Below, piece by piece: positions 1-13,360 of a stretch of DNA of 64,000 nt. Every line of letters begins with the position of its first letter. Positions within the stretch are counted from its first letter, which is position 1. The notes beneath the pieces are model-generated. The model saw only the letters and a list, made by a program, of their open reading frames with translations. It had not been told where the DNA came from and ran no database searches. The translations under genes and the position numbers were made by a program. Origin of the DNA: Symbiodinium natans (taxonomy: Eukaryota > Sar > Dinophyceae > Suessiales > Symbiodiniaceae); assembly GCA_905221605.1 (NCBI GenBank), contig CAJNDS010002327.1, positions 189,001 to 253,000 of the forward strand. The letters are read 5' to 3'.

Positions 1-316
1 AGCCCAGATCTCTTTACACCGGCACATCAATTGAGTACACGTCATAATATCTAGCTTGCAGCGGCCCAAAATCTTTAAGTCTGGTGACAACCTCTGGACT
101 TTGAACACAAGCACCGGAGCAGACGGCGGCTGTCAACGTGCGTCGTCTGCTCAAAAGACGCCGCCGCGACGCTACTGCATCTTGCAAAGGAATTAAGTCT
201 GCAGGGTAACTTCACTTGGATTTTTTGCTTCACAGCAAAATGTGAGCACGAAGCACTCTCCCGCTTTACTCACCGAGAAGCCTTTCACACAAGGCAGTCT
301 AGGTTCAACAATCATC

Positions 317-415
<99 letters not shown>

Positions 416-2384
416 TTTTTATTGAACGCTGAGCGAGCGGGCTCTGCTCATAGCGGGCGACTCTGAAACTTCGGGAGGCGCCATGCCCTTGGCTTGCCCC
501 GCCCGTGAGACGTGCCGCGCCGTGGCCAGCTCCGCCCTTCGGACGTGCCTTGACCATTAGCTAAAAGCCCATTGAAACGTGCCGTTGCCAGCTCCGTCCT
601 TTGGACCCGCCTAGCCAAGGAAAAACAAGCAAACAAGACCAAACCGAATACTACCAACACACAAGCAACAAGACCCAACACGTACTTAGGCGTTGGAGCG
701 GGCGCGGGGGGACTGCACTGCGATAATCGCAGCTACCTACCTCATCCCTTTGAAGAGCAATGGACGAACCTAAAGCTCCTAGGCCCAGGCTGCTACCTCT
801 GCCACGAACGTACGATAACAAGCAAAGAACACAAGGCAAGCGCATCCTTGGAATCAGACTTGCCGATGCCTCAGAGAAGGGAAAGGAAATGCCTACAAGG
901 AATAGAGTTTAAAATGAGGCTGGCTGTACAAAGCTGTAGAAACATCAGGCTCGCAAATCGGCTTCAAATGATAACTGAAACTGCCTAAGGCCCAGCTCAG
1001 ACTCACTCGCTTTTGACTGTCTCCGTCACCCTAAATGTGAGTCATCGCGTCCGATACTCACGCACTGGTGCCGGTGGGCCGTACCCGGATGGGCCGACAC
1101 CCTGAGTTCCCGTCTAGTGGCGTCCCACACTAGGTAACTCACGACAACCAGCGGAGGGCCGTAAGACGTTCAGCCAGTAAAGGCCGTGAAGGACTGTGTC
1201 CTTGGATGCTCACAACTGTGTTGCGGCAGCGGCATATCGCTCATCAGAAAGTCTGTGCCCAGCCGTGTCGTGGAGCCGTACCATAGTGCAGAAACTGCTA
1301 GAGGGCGAACCGAACCTGCTCCTCGCCTCAAGAGCGAGTCCCGGCTCTCGCACCCCGCTGCAAGACAAGGCGTTGGTGACATGTTGGGGCCAGCATCACC
1401 CTCAAGCAGCCCTGCGCATGTAGCTGGTCGTACTTCAGAACTGTGGTTGCAGTGTCCCAACCTGCACCTTGTCCTGTAGACAAGACCAGCCCGGCGCCCC
1501 GTCTGGGGCCACAAGGGCACCCCATGTGCATCGAAAGACATCAGGGTGCTCAGCGGGGCCAGCATTGGGAGGATTGCGTCGTGCTGAAGGCCGTTGGATA
1601 GCTTGGTGTTTGGCAGCTGTGTTGCAAGTCCGTACAACCTTATCGGAGACTTCTCATCCTCACCAACGTTTGACGTTTTCCCCGGAGCAAGCAGCATGTC
1701 AGCTGCGCTGCAATCCCTTTCAACAGTATCCAAAGCAATACGTGACTGGGCTGTAGCTCGAACTGGGGGGGGAGGGGGCGTGTCGTGGCCAGTCACGTAC
1801 TTGTCTGCGAAGCGGCTTTTGAGCATGAGTGTCTCGGAGAAGAAGCTGCCACTTCGCATTAACTGCACAGAAAAGGATTGCAGTGATCTCTGAGCGCATC
1901 ATCCCGAAGAAGCTGCTCGAAGCACAAAAACAGGCCTCAGCACTGATACTTCTTGCATAGCAACCAGGCTCTGAAGTCGACCAATGTTGCGCTGCTCCAA
2001 GGATGTCTGTGTGCTGCAGAACCTTTTGTAAATGGAAAAGTGTAGGCAGGAGAAATGTACTGAGGCGCGTTCGGCTCGCCATCCGCTTGTTTTTCCCCTC
2101 CAGAAACATAGATGATGAAGTCACTAAAGAGGGTACTCCTTCCACCTCGCGGAGCAGTGGAAACCCTACCGCTTACCTCTGCAAACTCGTTGTTGTCGGT
2201 GTGCGTGAGGCCCGGGAATTGGGACCCGGCGGTTCACAGCAGAGTCGACTCGTAGCTCCAATGGCAAAATGGCTCAGGCAAAGGCAGAATCCTTGAAGCT
2301 TCTGCGAAGGCAGGGCCTGTTGCTGAGCTCTAGTGCGTTCGGCCTGGAGGCTGGTTGACTTCCCAACTGCTGTGAACCGTGCGG
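1..2384. other. Unassigned left flank
   Basis: No gene is recognised here. Both strands stay open for 200-700 bases between about 1170 and 1890, but neither translation shows a family motif, and two strands open together suggests base composition rather than coding. A (CTA)n tract at 317-415 is listed separately. Confidence 0.5.
317..415. repeat. (CTA)n microsatellite
   Basis: About 33 uninterrupted CTA units. It has the same unit and orientation as the left arm of the giant microsatellite at 2385. It is open in several frames as homopolymeric Leu, Tyr or Thr, which is an effect of the repeat and not evidence of a gene. Confidence 0.97.
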
Positions 2385-3565
<1,181 letters not shown>

Positions 3566-4635
3566 TGCAGTACTGCTACTCCTGCCACCACGACTCCTGC
3601 TACTACTGACAACGATGACGACCACTTCGACTGCCACCACCTGGCGGTCAAACAGTTGCCATCGAATCATCGCCATGCGATTTCGTTGCATCCATGGTTT
3701 TTGGATGACAAATGAGGAACGTCAGTCTTATCGGGTCGGGGCACATTTGTTTAAATTCCAGCGGTTGGAGCTTTTGTTCAGTTTGTTTTGGCAACCTTGA
3801 AAATTGCTTAAAGTTCCTTTAGAAGCTCCAACGCCCATCTAGAACTCATTCAAGCACTGACTTCCAATCGATCGACCGCCATGGCTTGCATCACTGATCT
3901 GCCCGCCCCCTCCCAGACCCGCATGGAAGTGAAGATGCACATTTTTTTTTTGGCTTACTCTTTGCCGTTTGGCCACTGGCAGCGTCCAATTCTGAGAACC
4001 GCGAAGGTTCCGGCCGTTTGCGGACCCAATCACTTCTGGACTTTTTTTAAGTTTCAACAGTTTAAGAGGTCTACTTACTGTTGGGCTTTTAGTTTTTTGG
4101 CAGCAGTGCCAAATCACTTCCAAGCCAGATTTCTGAGCCTTTCAAACATGTTTGAAAGCTCTACCTCTAGACTTTCAGAAATTTATTTCAAGCAGCAGCC
4201 GACCCACTGCAAGGCCTTCTTGGGCAGCAATTATTTTTTTTTTTGGATGCAGCGAAAACAGCACGGAAAGCTGCAAAATTGAAGGAGTTAACCAACACAA
4301 TCAGGTTCCAGCACATTTCTTTTTTGGCAGCAATTGAGAGACCGTCGAACCTTTGAAGAAGACTTTTAACATTTTCATAAGCAGCTTCTACCGATGGTAG
4401 AATCCTCTCAGGGCATTAAGATTTAGCCAGCGTTTTATCACTGTTATTTCCGGTCTTGCCATGTGTCAGCACTTTAAATGTCCAAAGCAAGATTGGTAAA
4501 GATGGAAGTCTTTGTTCAGGGTATTCTCCACAAATTATCCCTGAAACAGTACCTCAGATGTTTTCGTGCTCCAAGAAATCCTTGCATCCTCTGCAGAGGT
4601 TCTTGCTGTGTGGTCGCCATAGGAGTGATGTCCAG
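3566..4635. other. Unassigned, T-run-rich stretch
   Basis: No gene is recognised. The stretch has several T runs followed by GGCAGCA (near 4095, 4230 and 4320), which look like degenerate copies of a short repeat. An open frame at 3881-4282 is rich in Phe and Gln because of these T runs and shows no domain. Confidence 0.4.
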
Positions 4636-4785
4636 CCCGCACAGCATGTTTGAGAGAATATATGGGCATGATGGCTCTTTCTTCTCAAGTTTTTGAGTGT
4701 CAAAAGGAAAAGCATCTTTGACCCACCCACCCACACCGGGAGATGATCGGGCATGCTCTTGTGGGTCCATCGTGGTGTAGGCATT
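4636..4785. repeat. Direct repeat, copy 1
   Basis: A segment of about 140 bases that recurs at 5192-5330 in the same orientation with scattered substitutions and small indels. Both copies run from a CACAGCATGTTT start to a GTCCATCGTGGTGTAG end. The minus strand of both copies is open and conceptually encodes a shared stretch with GGWVKDAF and DTQKLEKKEPSCP, so a duplicated coding exon is possible but unproven. Confidence 0.85.
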
Positions 4786-5191
4786 GCCGCACAACAAAAG
4801 ACTGACTTTGACCCCTTTGCCTTTTGGAAGAAAAACAAAGGAGCGAGTGAGTGTCATCATGATTGTTTGGGATCTCATGTGATGAATCTTCTGGATCGTT
4901 AGTTTTGTGAACCTTTTGCTCAGATAGATTCTGTCATTGGATTTCAATATTTCTATGCTGACCTTTAGTGGGAGATTGAATTTTTAATGGCTACAAACAA
5001 TCGCACACGCGATGTGAAGGTTGCATGCGGTCCACAAGGCAAATAAGGTACCGGCCCAGAATGGGCAACACCCTTATTTGTAGAAGTGGATTGTTTTGAT
5101 TGTCAGCAAAACAAAGCATGCATGAAGTTTGTTTTATCAAACCAAGCATGAAGTCACATGATGTAAGCTAAATTTTAAGATGACTTTGACA

Positions 5192-5330
5192 CAGCATGTT
5201 TAAGAGAATAAATGGGCATGATGGCTCTTTCTTCTCAAGTTTTTGAGTGTCAGAAGAAAAAGCATCTTTGACCCACCCACCCACAGGGAATGCTCTTGTG
5301 TGGATGGTCCATCGTGGTGTAGCAGGCATT
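5192..5330. repeat. Direct repeat, copy 2
   Basis: Second copy of the 4636-4785 segment, offset by about 555 bases. The minus-strand reading keeps GGWVKDAF and DTQKLEKKEPSCP with only a few residue changes. Confidence 0.85.
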
Positions 5331-6959
5331 GCCAGTTCAACGTGTGAAGCTCTTCGTGAATTGGATGGTGATTTTGATTTAAGCCGGAAGTGCCCTCGCA
5401 ACGTTACCGGTGGAAGAAACGCTGGAACAAGCGCAAAAGCACCACAAAAGGACCTGCAAGCCAAACACCACCCTCCAAGACGCACCTCTACGACCAAACA
5501 CCACCCTCCAAGACCTTTTTTTTTGAAGCGGGTGCCCCTTTACCACATCAGCAGCACAGTAGGCCGGTCTATTGTGACAGAGTGAAACAGACAAAGCAAT
5601 CTAAAAGCCAGCACACCACCACAAACAAAAACCAAAAACAGCAGAACGCATCAAAAGCAAACTCGCAGTGAAACAATTCCCTCTCTCAGAGCACGAGGAA
5701 ATCGTTGACCGGTTGCTGCCCTTTAATGTCGTGCTTCATCCGAGAGCCGCAAAATGCGGGCAGGTAGCCAGGCTTCACATGGTCACATTGGCTCTTCCGT
5801 GCATGCTTTGGGATTTCCGCGTCTCTCTTCGGGTCTACGTTTTCTTGCATGCTCCGGCACAGCCTGTAAGCCTTATTTTGCCATTGCTGATCTTGCTCCG
5901 TTCCGTCGGCCCTGTCGCAGCGACGCCCTGTGAGGTGCCGCGTTGTCCATGGCTGTCTGTCGGCTCATCTCCGGCAACGGGAGGCTGCCAAACCACAGCA
6001 AATAGAGTTTGCCCATGTCCAGGACCCAATCCTACAAACTCGGCAAGCCTTACAACTTACAACCCTGAACTGGGGCTTCGGCGAGGCCTCTTCGTGGCGA
6101 TAGGCGCAAGGCTCCACAGAATCCGAAAGCCCGAAACCCTAAACACCGAAAAACCCGTTCCCCAAAACCCGCAGACCCTGCCAGCAACATCCTACAGTCT
6201 GAAGTCCTCTGTGCAAGCTCAAGCCCCGAGGACACAGGAGACTTCGGACTCTCTTTTGTAGAAGTACTGTTTCATAAAAAATGTGGACATGCAGCAACCG
6301 CATGGAGGCTTCTGAGAGGGGTTGAAGACCAAGGGTGGGGAAGATTCAGGGTTCCGGAGTGGAGAACAGTCGGAGAAGAGAAGAGATGGTGTCGTGTGGT
6401 GTCGTGTGGCTTGTGGCGGCAGCAGGATGTTGCTGGCTGCAGAAAGTGAAGCTTGAAAACGAGCAGACCAAAAGCACATTTCTGAGCGTGCCGCCAGATG
6501 GGCGTGATGAACGGCAAGGCAGACCTTCAGCGGCAGTTGGCCGAAACAAGAGGGTTTCCGGCCATCAACAAAGCTCCAGGCCCCCAAAATTGGGGTTTTA
6601 CACCCCAAACAGTGCAGAGCGCTCACCCCTTGCAGGTCGTCCTGTGCTCCGAGTTGCCAATGGTCACAGTGGCAACAGCACCTCCCCACCCTGGCCCTGG
6701 CCAATAACCCTTTCGTGGCCTCCAGGTTCCACACCGTCATGGGTCGTTTCAGTGCAGTGGGCCCAGAGCCCCAGGACCCGGAGGTTGACAGGAATGAGGC
6801 GACGAGCTCAGAAACATCCTCGCCGCTAAACACCGCCGCAGCCCCCAACTTGCCAACGTCTGAGAAAGCGCTGGCCGGACCGCAACCGGTGCCGGGCCTC
6901 CGGCACCCAAGTCTCCGGCAGCCGAGCCTCCGGCAGCCACAAAGAAGGCGTCCAATCCA
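5331..6959. other. Unassigned region
   Basis: No recognised gene. A short tandem duplication of CCAAACACCACCCTCCAAGA lies near 5460-5515. Between about 6700 and 6960 the + strand reads as Pro/Ala-rich sequence in alternating frames (for example PPAPKSPAAEPPAA near 6890), which may be linker-type coding sequence, but the frame changes and neither end can be fixed. The minus strand is open from 7220 to 6219 without a recognisable domain. Confidence 0.35.
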
Positions 6960-8223
6960 TCCACCGGCGGGAAGCTTTTGAAGAAGTTCCAGGATATCAT
7001 GGCCGTCTCGCACCTCGAGGAGTCGCGTCCTTTGCAGTACCAAGGCGGGCTTGAGCCACGTTTCGAGGGTCTTCGTGGGTGTCCTCGAGCACTTGCCCCG
7101 AATGCACGCTCTCGCGGCAGGTGTGGATTCGATGATGGCAATCGACATGCAACAAAAGCTCAGGCTCTCGGGCGTGGAGGCAGGCCTCCAATATTCCAGC
7201 AGCGATAACCTTCCCAACATCTCCCAGCGATGTTCCTTGCTGTCCCTTTAAAATTTGAACGATTAGCTTGACGTACTGCAGCCTGCTTGTTGGAGCAGTC
7301 GATCCTGTGGCTAGTGTTACTTGCATGTCGAACTTGCTGCCACACACGTCAAAGCCACTGGCTTTCAACGCAGTCCAGGTAACGATCGATGATCTTCTGT
7401 TTGAGGAGCCTCTCGCGGATCTCCCAGCAAGACTGCAGAGCCAGTAGCCCGAAACTGTGAGAGACATTCTTGTCTGGCCAAGTGTAGGCTTTTACGTTTT
7501 GCTTGTGTAGGGTCCGGGTATGCAAAGCTTGTGTCACGTAGCACATGAAAATTTAAGCCACTCGGGCTAGGGAGGCCGTCCGATTCTCCTTCTCATGCTG
7601 CTGCTCTCACTCCGATGGGAGACCATTCAGATAATGGTCGTCTCAGCTGAGGGAAGCATCTTTTAAGCTCAAGCCAATCTTGCGCACTCCCAGCCGACCT
7701 ACACAGACCTACACTCTTTGAACTCGGCTGCTGGAAGCCGGTAGCTGCAAAGAGGACCTGAGTACGGGGGAGCTCGACCCGTAGGGTCGTTGAAGACTCT
7801 GGTTTGCCTAAACCCGACACCTGAAGCCTTGGTGTCGGTTCGAACCCCTGTGCTCTTCGGAAGATGCCTTTTCATCTTTCTCTGCAGCATCAACCGGGAG
7901 CACCAGCGAGCGCATTTTGCCAGATTTGCATGAGCTGCTAAGGAAATGAGCTCACTGCGAGAACAACTCAAGCGGGTCCCTCAGGTCCATGAAGGCTTCT
8001 TCTGAGCTTTACGAAAGCGTGCATGCTACAGCATGCGTGAGGAAGGCCGCAGACGAAAAGAAGCGAGAGGAGGAGAAGATCCGATGCAAGAAGAGCTTAG
8101 CATGGGAGCCATTTTGGGAACCTTCAGCTTCGTCTTCTGGAGAAACCTGGTCTTGCTGCTCGGGTTGATGCCCTCAGCTTGCTCAAGTTGTTGTCTGCGG
8201 TGTACTAGTTTACTAGCCTTCAA
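6960..8223 (-). CDS. Candidate multi-exon minus-strand gene, function unknown
   Basis: Several separate minus-strand stretches read like alpha-helical protein: 7367-7456 (SFGLLALQSCWEIRERLL), 7144-7332 (LQYVKLIVQILKGQQGTS, then LEACLHAREPELLLHV), 6960-7070 (ETWLKPALVLQRTRLLEV) and about 7965-8020 (EEAFMDLRDPLELF). They lie in different frames with stops between, as small exons would. The Leu-rich helices resemble helical-repeat scaffold proteins, but I recognise no family. The + strand is also open around 6870-7200, so strand choice is uncertain. Only the span is given; exon ends are not resolved. Confidence 0.3.
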
Positions 8224-9229
8224 CAGCCATGGCCTTCAGGGGGCAGAGGCTGCTTCTTCTACTCGTCTGCGCGGAGGGCTTCAGAGAAAGCATCAATCGA
8301 AGCTTCGGACCACGTAATGGGAGGGCCGGCCGTGAAGATGTGCTGGCCATCATGAATGCCCGAGCCCTGTATTTCTGAAACCAAAATTAGAACATTTAGC
8401 ATATAGAACGCCACTCGCTGTGGGCTCTTACTTCACCGAGTTTATAGCGGTTGCTTGCTGAGGTGAACGCCTTCCTTTTAGAGGTTCGTGTTGGTGGTTG
8501 GCTTCCCGGGAACGGGACGGCCTTCGGCTCAAAGCCAGTCTTGCCCTCAGGATGAAAAAGCTCAGAATGCTGCCTTCAGGGCATCCCGTGACGAGGACAT
8601 GAAAGCACGGGCGGATGGGTTCGTCAGCTGGTTCCAAAGTCTGAAGGAAGAAGAAGTTCCGGCGACTGGCTTGCAATAAGCGATGAATGGTACGAGGCTC
8701 TGCAGCTCCAAGTGGACTCGTGGCGGACGGGGCGCAACGGACAAGGTATACCAATGTGATGTTGGCAATTTTGGTTTTGCAACGCGGGTTGCGAACCCGG
8801 CAGGAATCATCAAGATCTCAGGCCTTCACATTTTGGGAGTGTGATGAAGAGGTTTGCATACGGCCGCTCATCTCCCTGGGACCACATAGGAGTAGCTCAC
8901 ATCCAAGGCCATCACATTGACATGCGTCACATACGGTACGTTTTTTGGCCTGACTTGCAATTGCCTGTCCAGTATGGCCCCAAATGCAGTAAAGTAAGAG
9001 ACATCCATAGCTGGCCTATGCTGGCCGTGCTGCCGTTGTTCTCTGCAAGCATCCCAAACTCTTGAATCCTTCCACAAGTTAAGTTTGCCAAGCCCGATGA
9101 TAATTCTTTCGATGTCTTTTGTCCGCAAGCTTGGAGTCGAGAGCATGACCATCAAACTTGTTATGAGTGCAGACAGCAACCAAGCCTGAACCCGAGTGTG
9201 GGCAGCACGGGCTGCGGAAGCGGAGCGGC
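8224..9229. other. Unassigned region
   Basis: A + strand stretch at about 8540-8679 (AFRASRDEDMKARADGF, then WFQSLKEEE) reads like coding sequence but is isolated and belongs to no recognised family. Nothing else can be supported. Confidence 0.3.
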
Positions 9230-9904
9230 GTTTCAATCGATGTTTCACACTTGGCTCTGCCAGGCGGGGTTGTGATCATGGTGCGCAAGGGCCTCACGAT
9301 CTCGGATTTGCACGAGGAGGCCTACGAAGATCACGACTTCGAGGATGGTATGTCACAGAAGGCCAGGAAGCTTCATACAAGCTGAATGTCAGTGTCGTGT
9401 TGCGTGTCAATCAGGTTCATGGTGACCACTGTTGATGAAAGAAAGCTCGCGATGCCTGCTAGGGCTTCTTGCGCGCGCGAGTACATCATCCTTCCATTGG
9501 GGAGGTGTGGGTCATTGGGTCCCACACACAAGCATGGCCCGAGAATGAAGAGATTCGCGTCAAGCAGTGTGGTCCTTATGTTGTCTTGCAGCTCTTCGAA
9601 ACATGCAAGCGCCGTTCTTATGTATAGTACAAGCGACACATGACGAATCATAAGGTGGCGGCAACTTTGGAGACACATCCAGACAACCATTCCAGAAGGT
9701 GCACGCGTGGTGGTTGCTGGAGATATGAACACAGAGATGTCTGAGATTTCTGTCATGAAGACAGTCTCGTGGCTTGAAATTGTTGCCAGCACGGTGGAGT
9801 CAGCGCCGTTATGGGTCTGGGTCGGCTTGGCTGTGAGGAACTCCATGCGGCCAGTCCGCCCCTTCAACCGGCTGGCTTTTGGCTGCCACTGCGCGAGACC
9901 CTGA
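9230..9904 (+). mobile_element. LINE endonuclease-like remnant
   Basis: Two + strand pieces resemble the endonuclease/exonuclease/phosphatase domain of non-LTR retrotransposons: GGVVIMVRKGLTISDL near 9265-9310, and RVVVAGDMNTEM near 9700-9735, the latter like the family's GDxN active-site strand. They are in different frames and about 440 bases apart, further than usual, so if related they are a broken copy. No reverse transcriptase motif was found nearby. The minus strand is open across the same bases (10053-9373), which is a competing reading. Confidence 0.35.
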
Positions 9905-10137
9905 AGTACAGCTCCTATGCTGCTGGGCTGCAGCGCTCCTTGTACAGCTTGAACCGACGTTGGTTTTCGCGTCCTTTCTTCGCAGTAGGCATTCAGCACG
10001 GTGCTGAATGGAGTGCATGATAGTGCACCTTTTTTCGACCAAAGACAAATCAAGGGAGGCGGTGGGCAGAATGCCTATTTGCACTACGATCCCAAGGACT
10101 TGATGTTGCTGCGATTGTTTCCCCACTGATCAGTGCT

Positions 10138-10302
10138 TTGTTGTTGCGCAGACTTGCCCGAAGACCTTTCCAGGAAGTGCATGAGAAAAGTCCTCACGAT
10201 CAAATAGCTTACATCTCGAACGACGGCAAGTGCCTTTGTCTCAACCTGTTGGACAAGCCAAGGGCCTTCTCCAAACAGTCGGTCAAAACTGTTTCCTTCC
10301 AG
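10138..10302 (+). CDS. Candidate exon, function unknown
   Basis: An open + strand stretch reading SPHDQIAYISNDGKCLCLNL, then DKPRAFSKQSVKTVSFQ, ending at a TTTCCAG/GTATGC junction that could be a GT donor. The composition is protein-like and unlike the flanks. No family is recognised and no partner exon could be joined with confidence. Confidence 0.3.
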
Positions 10303-11109
10303 GTATGCCAGCCCTCAGACCATGAAGTGGCAGTATCTGCCAATGAAATCGGATGTTTGCTTCTCCAGCTCATTGACGCGGCCCAACATCTCTGTAGACG
10401 ATTTGTTCCTTGCTTGCATAGTTGGAGCAGGCGATACGTGGCATGCTTTATCAACAGTAATTCAGTCATTTTCAAGGTCTGACCACTATGCGGCCTATGC
10501 AGAGCTGTGCTACGGCAGCCGCTGTGAAAGCCAAGAGTTGTCAGGACATCGTGGATACAGTCGCATAGGCGCGTAGAGCATGAGAAAGCCTGGCTTGACC
10601 ACAGCGATGATTTCTGTGGTTGTCCTCCACTGCAGGTTTCATGGAAGCGCCGCGATGCTGCCCCGGACGTGGAATGATATATGGCAAGTGCTTTGACTGG
10701 GCGCCTGGTGGCATACATGCAGGTGACATTGGACTCAGCGAGTCGCAACGCTGCACCAAGATTTCGCAAACTGGATGCGCTTAGCTGTCAAGTTTTGCTT
10801 CTTGTTTACCAAATGTGAAACGGAAATAGACCAGGTAACACGGTGAGCTTGAACCTGAAGCCGAGGAAAAAATGCGAGACCAAGGTGCAGGCCTCAAGCG
10901 TAGAAGAATGCCTTAGAATGCTGGCTGAAATGGATCTTCCATTCGACCAAATCGAATGCAATTGACCTGCGGCCTGCTCTGGACAAAAAGAGAATTTGAG
11001 CGACAGTGTCCTTTCTCTGCTTTGACAACAGACCTGCCTTGTCGACTGTGTTACTGTGAAGGCTCCGTGGAGGTGGGGCCAATGCAGGCTGGGCGGCAGA
11101 CTCCCAATA

Positions 11110-11345
11110 TTGAAAATAAGCCTCTTAAACTGCTGCCCAAACTCTCCACAGAAGGCCCAGCAAGTATTAGGCTTCTTAAAGCTGCTGCGTAAACCCTCCA
11201 CAGGAGGCCCGTCAAGTATTAAGCTTTTTAAACTGCTGCCCAAGCCCTCCACAAAAGGCCCAACAAGCATTAAGCCTTGTTTTGACTGCTGCCTAAACCC
11301 TGCACAGAAGGCCCAGCAAGTAGTAAGCCTCGAACACTGCTGCCA
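11110..11345. repeat. Tandem repeat, ~60-bp unit, about four copies
   Basis: Successive degenerate copies of a unit containing CTGCTGCCCAAACCCTCC, then ACAGAAGGCCCAGCAAGTAT, then TAAGC and a T run. The repeat gives a periodic open frame on both strands, so the ORFs over it are not treated as genes. Confidence 0.9.
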
Positions 11346-12645
11346 AAACCGGGATTTCGATTTTCCTCGTACTCTCATATGCTGCTGCTTTTGAAAACGA
11401 AGGTGAGGGACATGGCTTTAGAATTTCTGTCATGCTGAAACATTTTGCATGTCATGCTGAAAGCTTTGGTGGATCAGTACAGTATCGCTTTGGCCACTTT
11501 TCAATCTAGCAAATCCACTTTTAGCATTGTACACCTCACATGTGTATTGGAATTGCATTGTTGCAGCCTTTTAGCTCAATTTTTTGGGCCATTGCATTCC
11601 ACCTATTCCTTTTGGAATTGCAGTCTGTGTCGAGCATATACATGTGCAACGGTTCGTGGTTAGCTTGCATACTTACTTTCGTTGCTACTTGTGCAGGATA
11701 CACGCATACAACGTCCATGATGTAGCTTGAGATTGGTTCCTCGATGGGAAAGGAAGCCGATGCTGAGCGTATAGGGTTCTTCCGACAGGGTTCTTCCTGG
11801 TTATGACAGTCAGGGCGGTGAAAAAGTTGCGGTACAAGTACGTGAGGATGAATGGGAACTCTTGGAGAAGCTCCCGGCGCCGGCCTCAATGGCAGCCATG
11901 CTGGGCTGTAGTCGAATAACCATTGTGATCAAGAGTCCGCTTTATGTACAGTCGCAACATGCAGTTCTGAACAATCAGTGGCTTGTTGGTCGTCGAACAA
12001 TCGACAGTGTAGGGGTTCAGGTTGACACTTTTGTTGCGGTGTAGCGAAGGTGAAAGAGCTTCGAAGACAGGCGTGGTTTTCGTAGATTTTGTTGTGGGTT
12101 GGGCCATTGGCAGTCGGTGCTAGTCATGGCATGTGTGATGACTTCATCACGACACGTCGTTCTTTGAAAGGGCAGTGAGCCCTCCTATCCAACAGTGTCA
12201 GTTTGTGCATCACGTTGGTACGCTGCTTGTGTTGTGTCCCGCACTCGGGGCATTCATGTTTGCACTGCGTCAGTTGATGTTGCTTGGTTCAATCGTGTGC
12301 AGGCTGCCCGGAAATGTGTACCACTGACAGCGTGCCTTGTTTGCCAAGCAGTGCATCAATTCGTTCCCCACACGGAGTTGTAAGGAGTTCGTGAAAGTCG
12401 GCTTCCAGCATGTCCCAAATGCAGATGCTGGCAACCACCCTGCCATAACAGGCTTTCACTCAACTTTTCGCATCAAACTTCCACATGGCCAGCCAAGGAT
12501 ATCTACAGCAGTGGAGAAGAGTGATTTGTCAGACACCCTGTTACGCTCTGTTGCTTTGCTGTTTGAAGACTGCGCCCCTTTCAATCGTTTCACTTGCAGA
12601 AAATCCTCGCAGCTCGACACAAGTCTGTTGAGTCTGTTGAGGTTC
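11346..12645. other. Unassigned region
   Basis: No recognised gene or repeat. Open frames at about 12337-12654 (+) and 12456-12683 (-) overlap on opposite strands and neither carries a known motif. Confidence 0.35.
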
Positions 12646-13098
12646 TCAGCATGATTTTGACATTGGACAACACACCATTCCAAGAGTTGCCGTATGCTTT
12701 AGCTTGACAGAATCAACCTCATCATCAAAGCCGGACCAGTGCTGGACCAGTGACCTGCGGTTCTGCAGCTGCAGCTGTCGTTGCTTCAACCGCGTCAGCC
12801 GAATCAGCATTCGTAGACCAGCCTGTGCCAAGCCCTGATGTATTTCGGCAGAGCTATTCAGGTATGACGTCAGCGTCGGCGTTAAGGCACTTGCATGCGC
12901 CAACTTTTCAGTTCTTTGCTGTCTTGTCGTTTGTGCTTGGTATTTCTTTGCTGCATTGATTGCCTTCTGAATCACATGTGGAGGTCTGGACGGCCGAGGC
13001 GGTAGACAGCCATCAGCCAGGCTTGAAGGTTCGAGATTGAATGAACATCTAGAGTTAGAAAGTGCGTCTCGTTGTGATTGCAGACATGCAGGCGACAC
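12646..13098 (-). CDS. Candidate coding stretch, helical, function unknown
   Basis: A 150-codon minus-strand frame whose middle is Gln/Lys/Leu-rich and probably helical (VIQKAINAAKKYQAQTTR; AGLRMLIRLTRLKQRQLQLQ). It begins and ends in less protein-like sequence, as would be expected for an exon extended into introns. No family is recognised. Confidence 0.25.
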   Translation of the reverse strand: MSPACLQSQRDALSNSRCSFNLEPSSLADGCLPPRPSRPPHVIQKAINAAKKYQAQTTRQQRTEKLAHASALTPTLTSYLNSSAEIHQGLAQAGLRMLIRLTRLKQRQLQLQNRRSLVQHWSGFDDEVDSVKLKHTATLGMVCCPMSKSC

Positions 13099-13267
13099 GA
13101 AGAAATGCTCTCAGCAGCTAATCATGTACAAGTCATCTGCAGGCGAGAAAAAGCCACCGAAGGAGAAAGACAAGATGCTTTCTTGCACCAGAAGGGCCGC
13201 CTAACATGCGGACTTGCAGATAATAAATTGAGAGCACGAGCGAGTGTTTGCATTCATCCGAGCTGCA

Positions 13268-13360
13268 AGGAAAGCCAAGAAAGATAAAGGTCGACCGAAG
13301 AATGAGAAAGAGTTGGACAAGGCAAAGAAAAAGAAGAACAAAGGCAGCCACCATGAAATA
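13268..13360 (+). CDS. Lys-rich exon candidate
   Basis: A + strand stretch reading AARKAKKDKGRPKNEKELDK, then AKKKKNKG. A similar Lys/Arg-rich piece lies at 16327-16409. It may be part of a basic nuclear protein, but low-complexity composition alone cannot establish this. Confidence 0.25.

Noticed and set aside
6219-7220. 333-codon minus-strand ORF taken as one gene
   Set aside because: Most of its length has no protein-like pattern (Cys/Arg-rich repeats, His/Thr runs); only the part at 6960-7070 resembles coding sequence and it is treated as a possible exon.
7837-7855. GGTTCGAACCCC, resembling a tRNA B box
   Set aside because: The T-stem does not pair and no acceptor stem or A box at proper spacing could be built.
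8107-8117. AGCCATTTTGG, resembling the core of the dinoflagellate spliced leader
   Set aside because: Only 11 bases match and the flanks diverge at once; chance occurrence is likely.
9373-10053. 226-codon minus-strand ORF opposite the LINE endonuclease-like remnant
   Set aside because: It has no recognisable motif, whereas the + strand carries GGVVIMVRKGL and AGDMNTE-type motifs; kept only as a competing reading.
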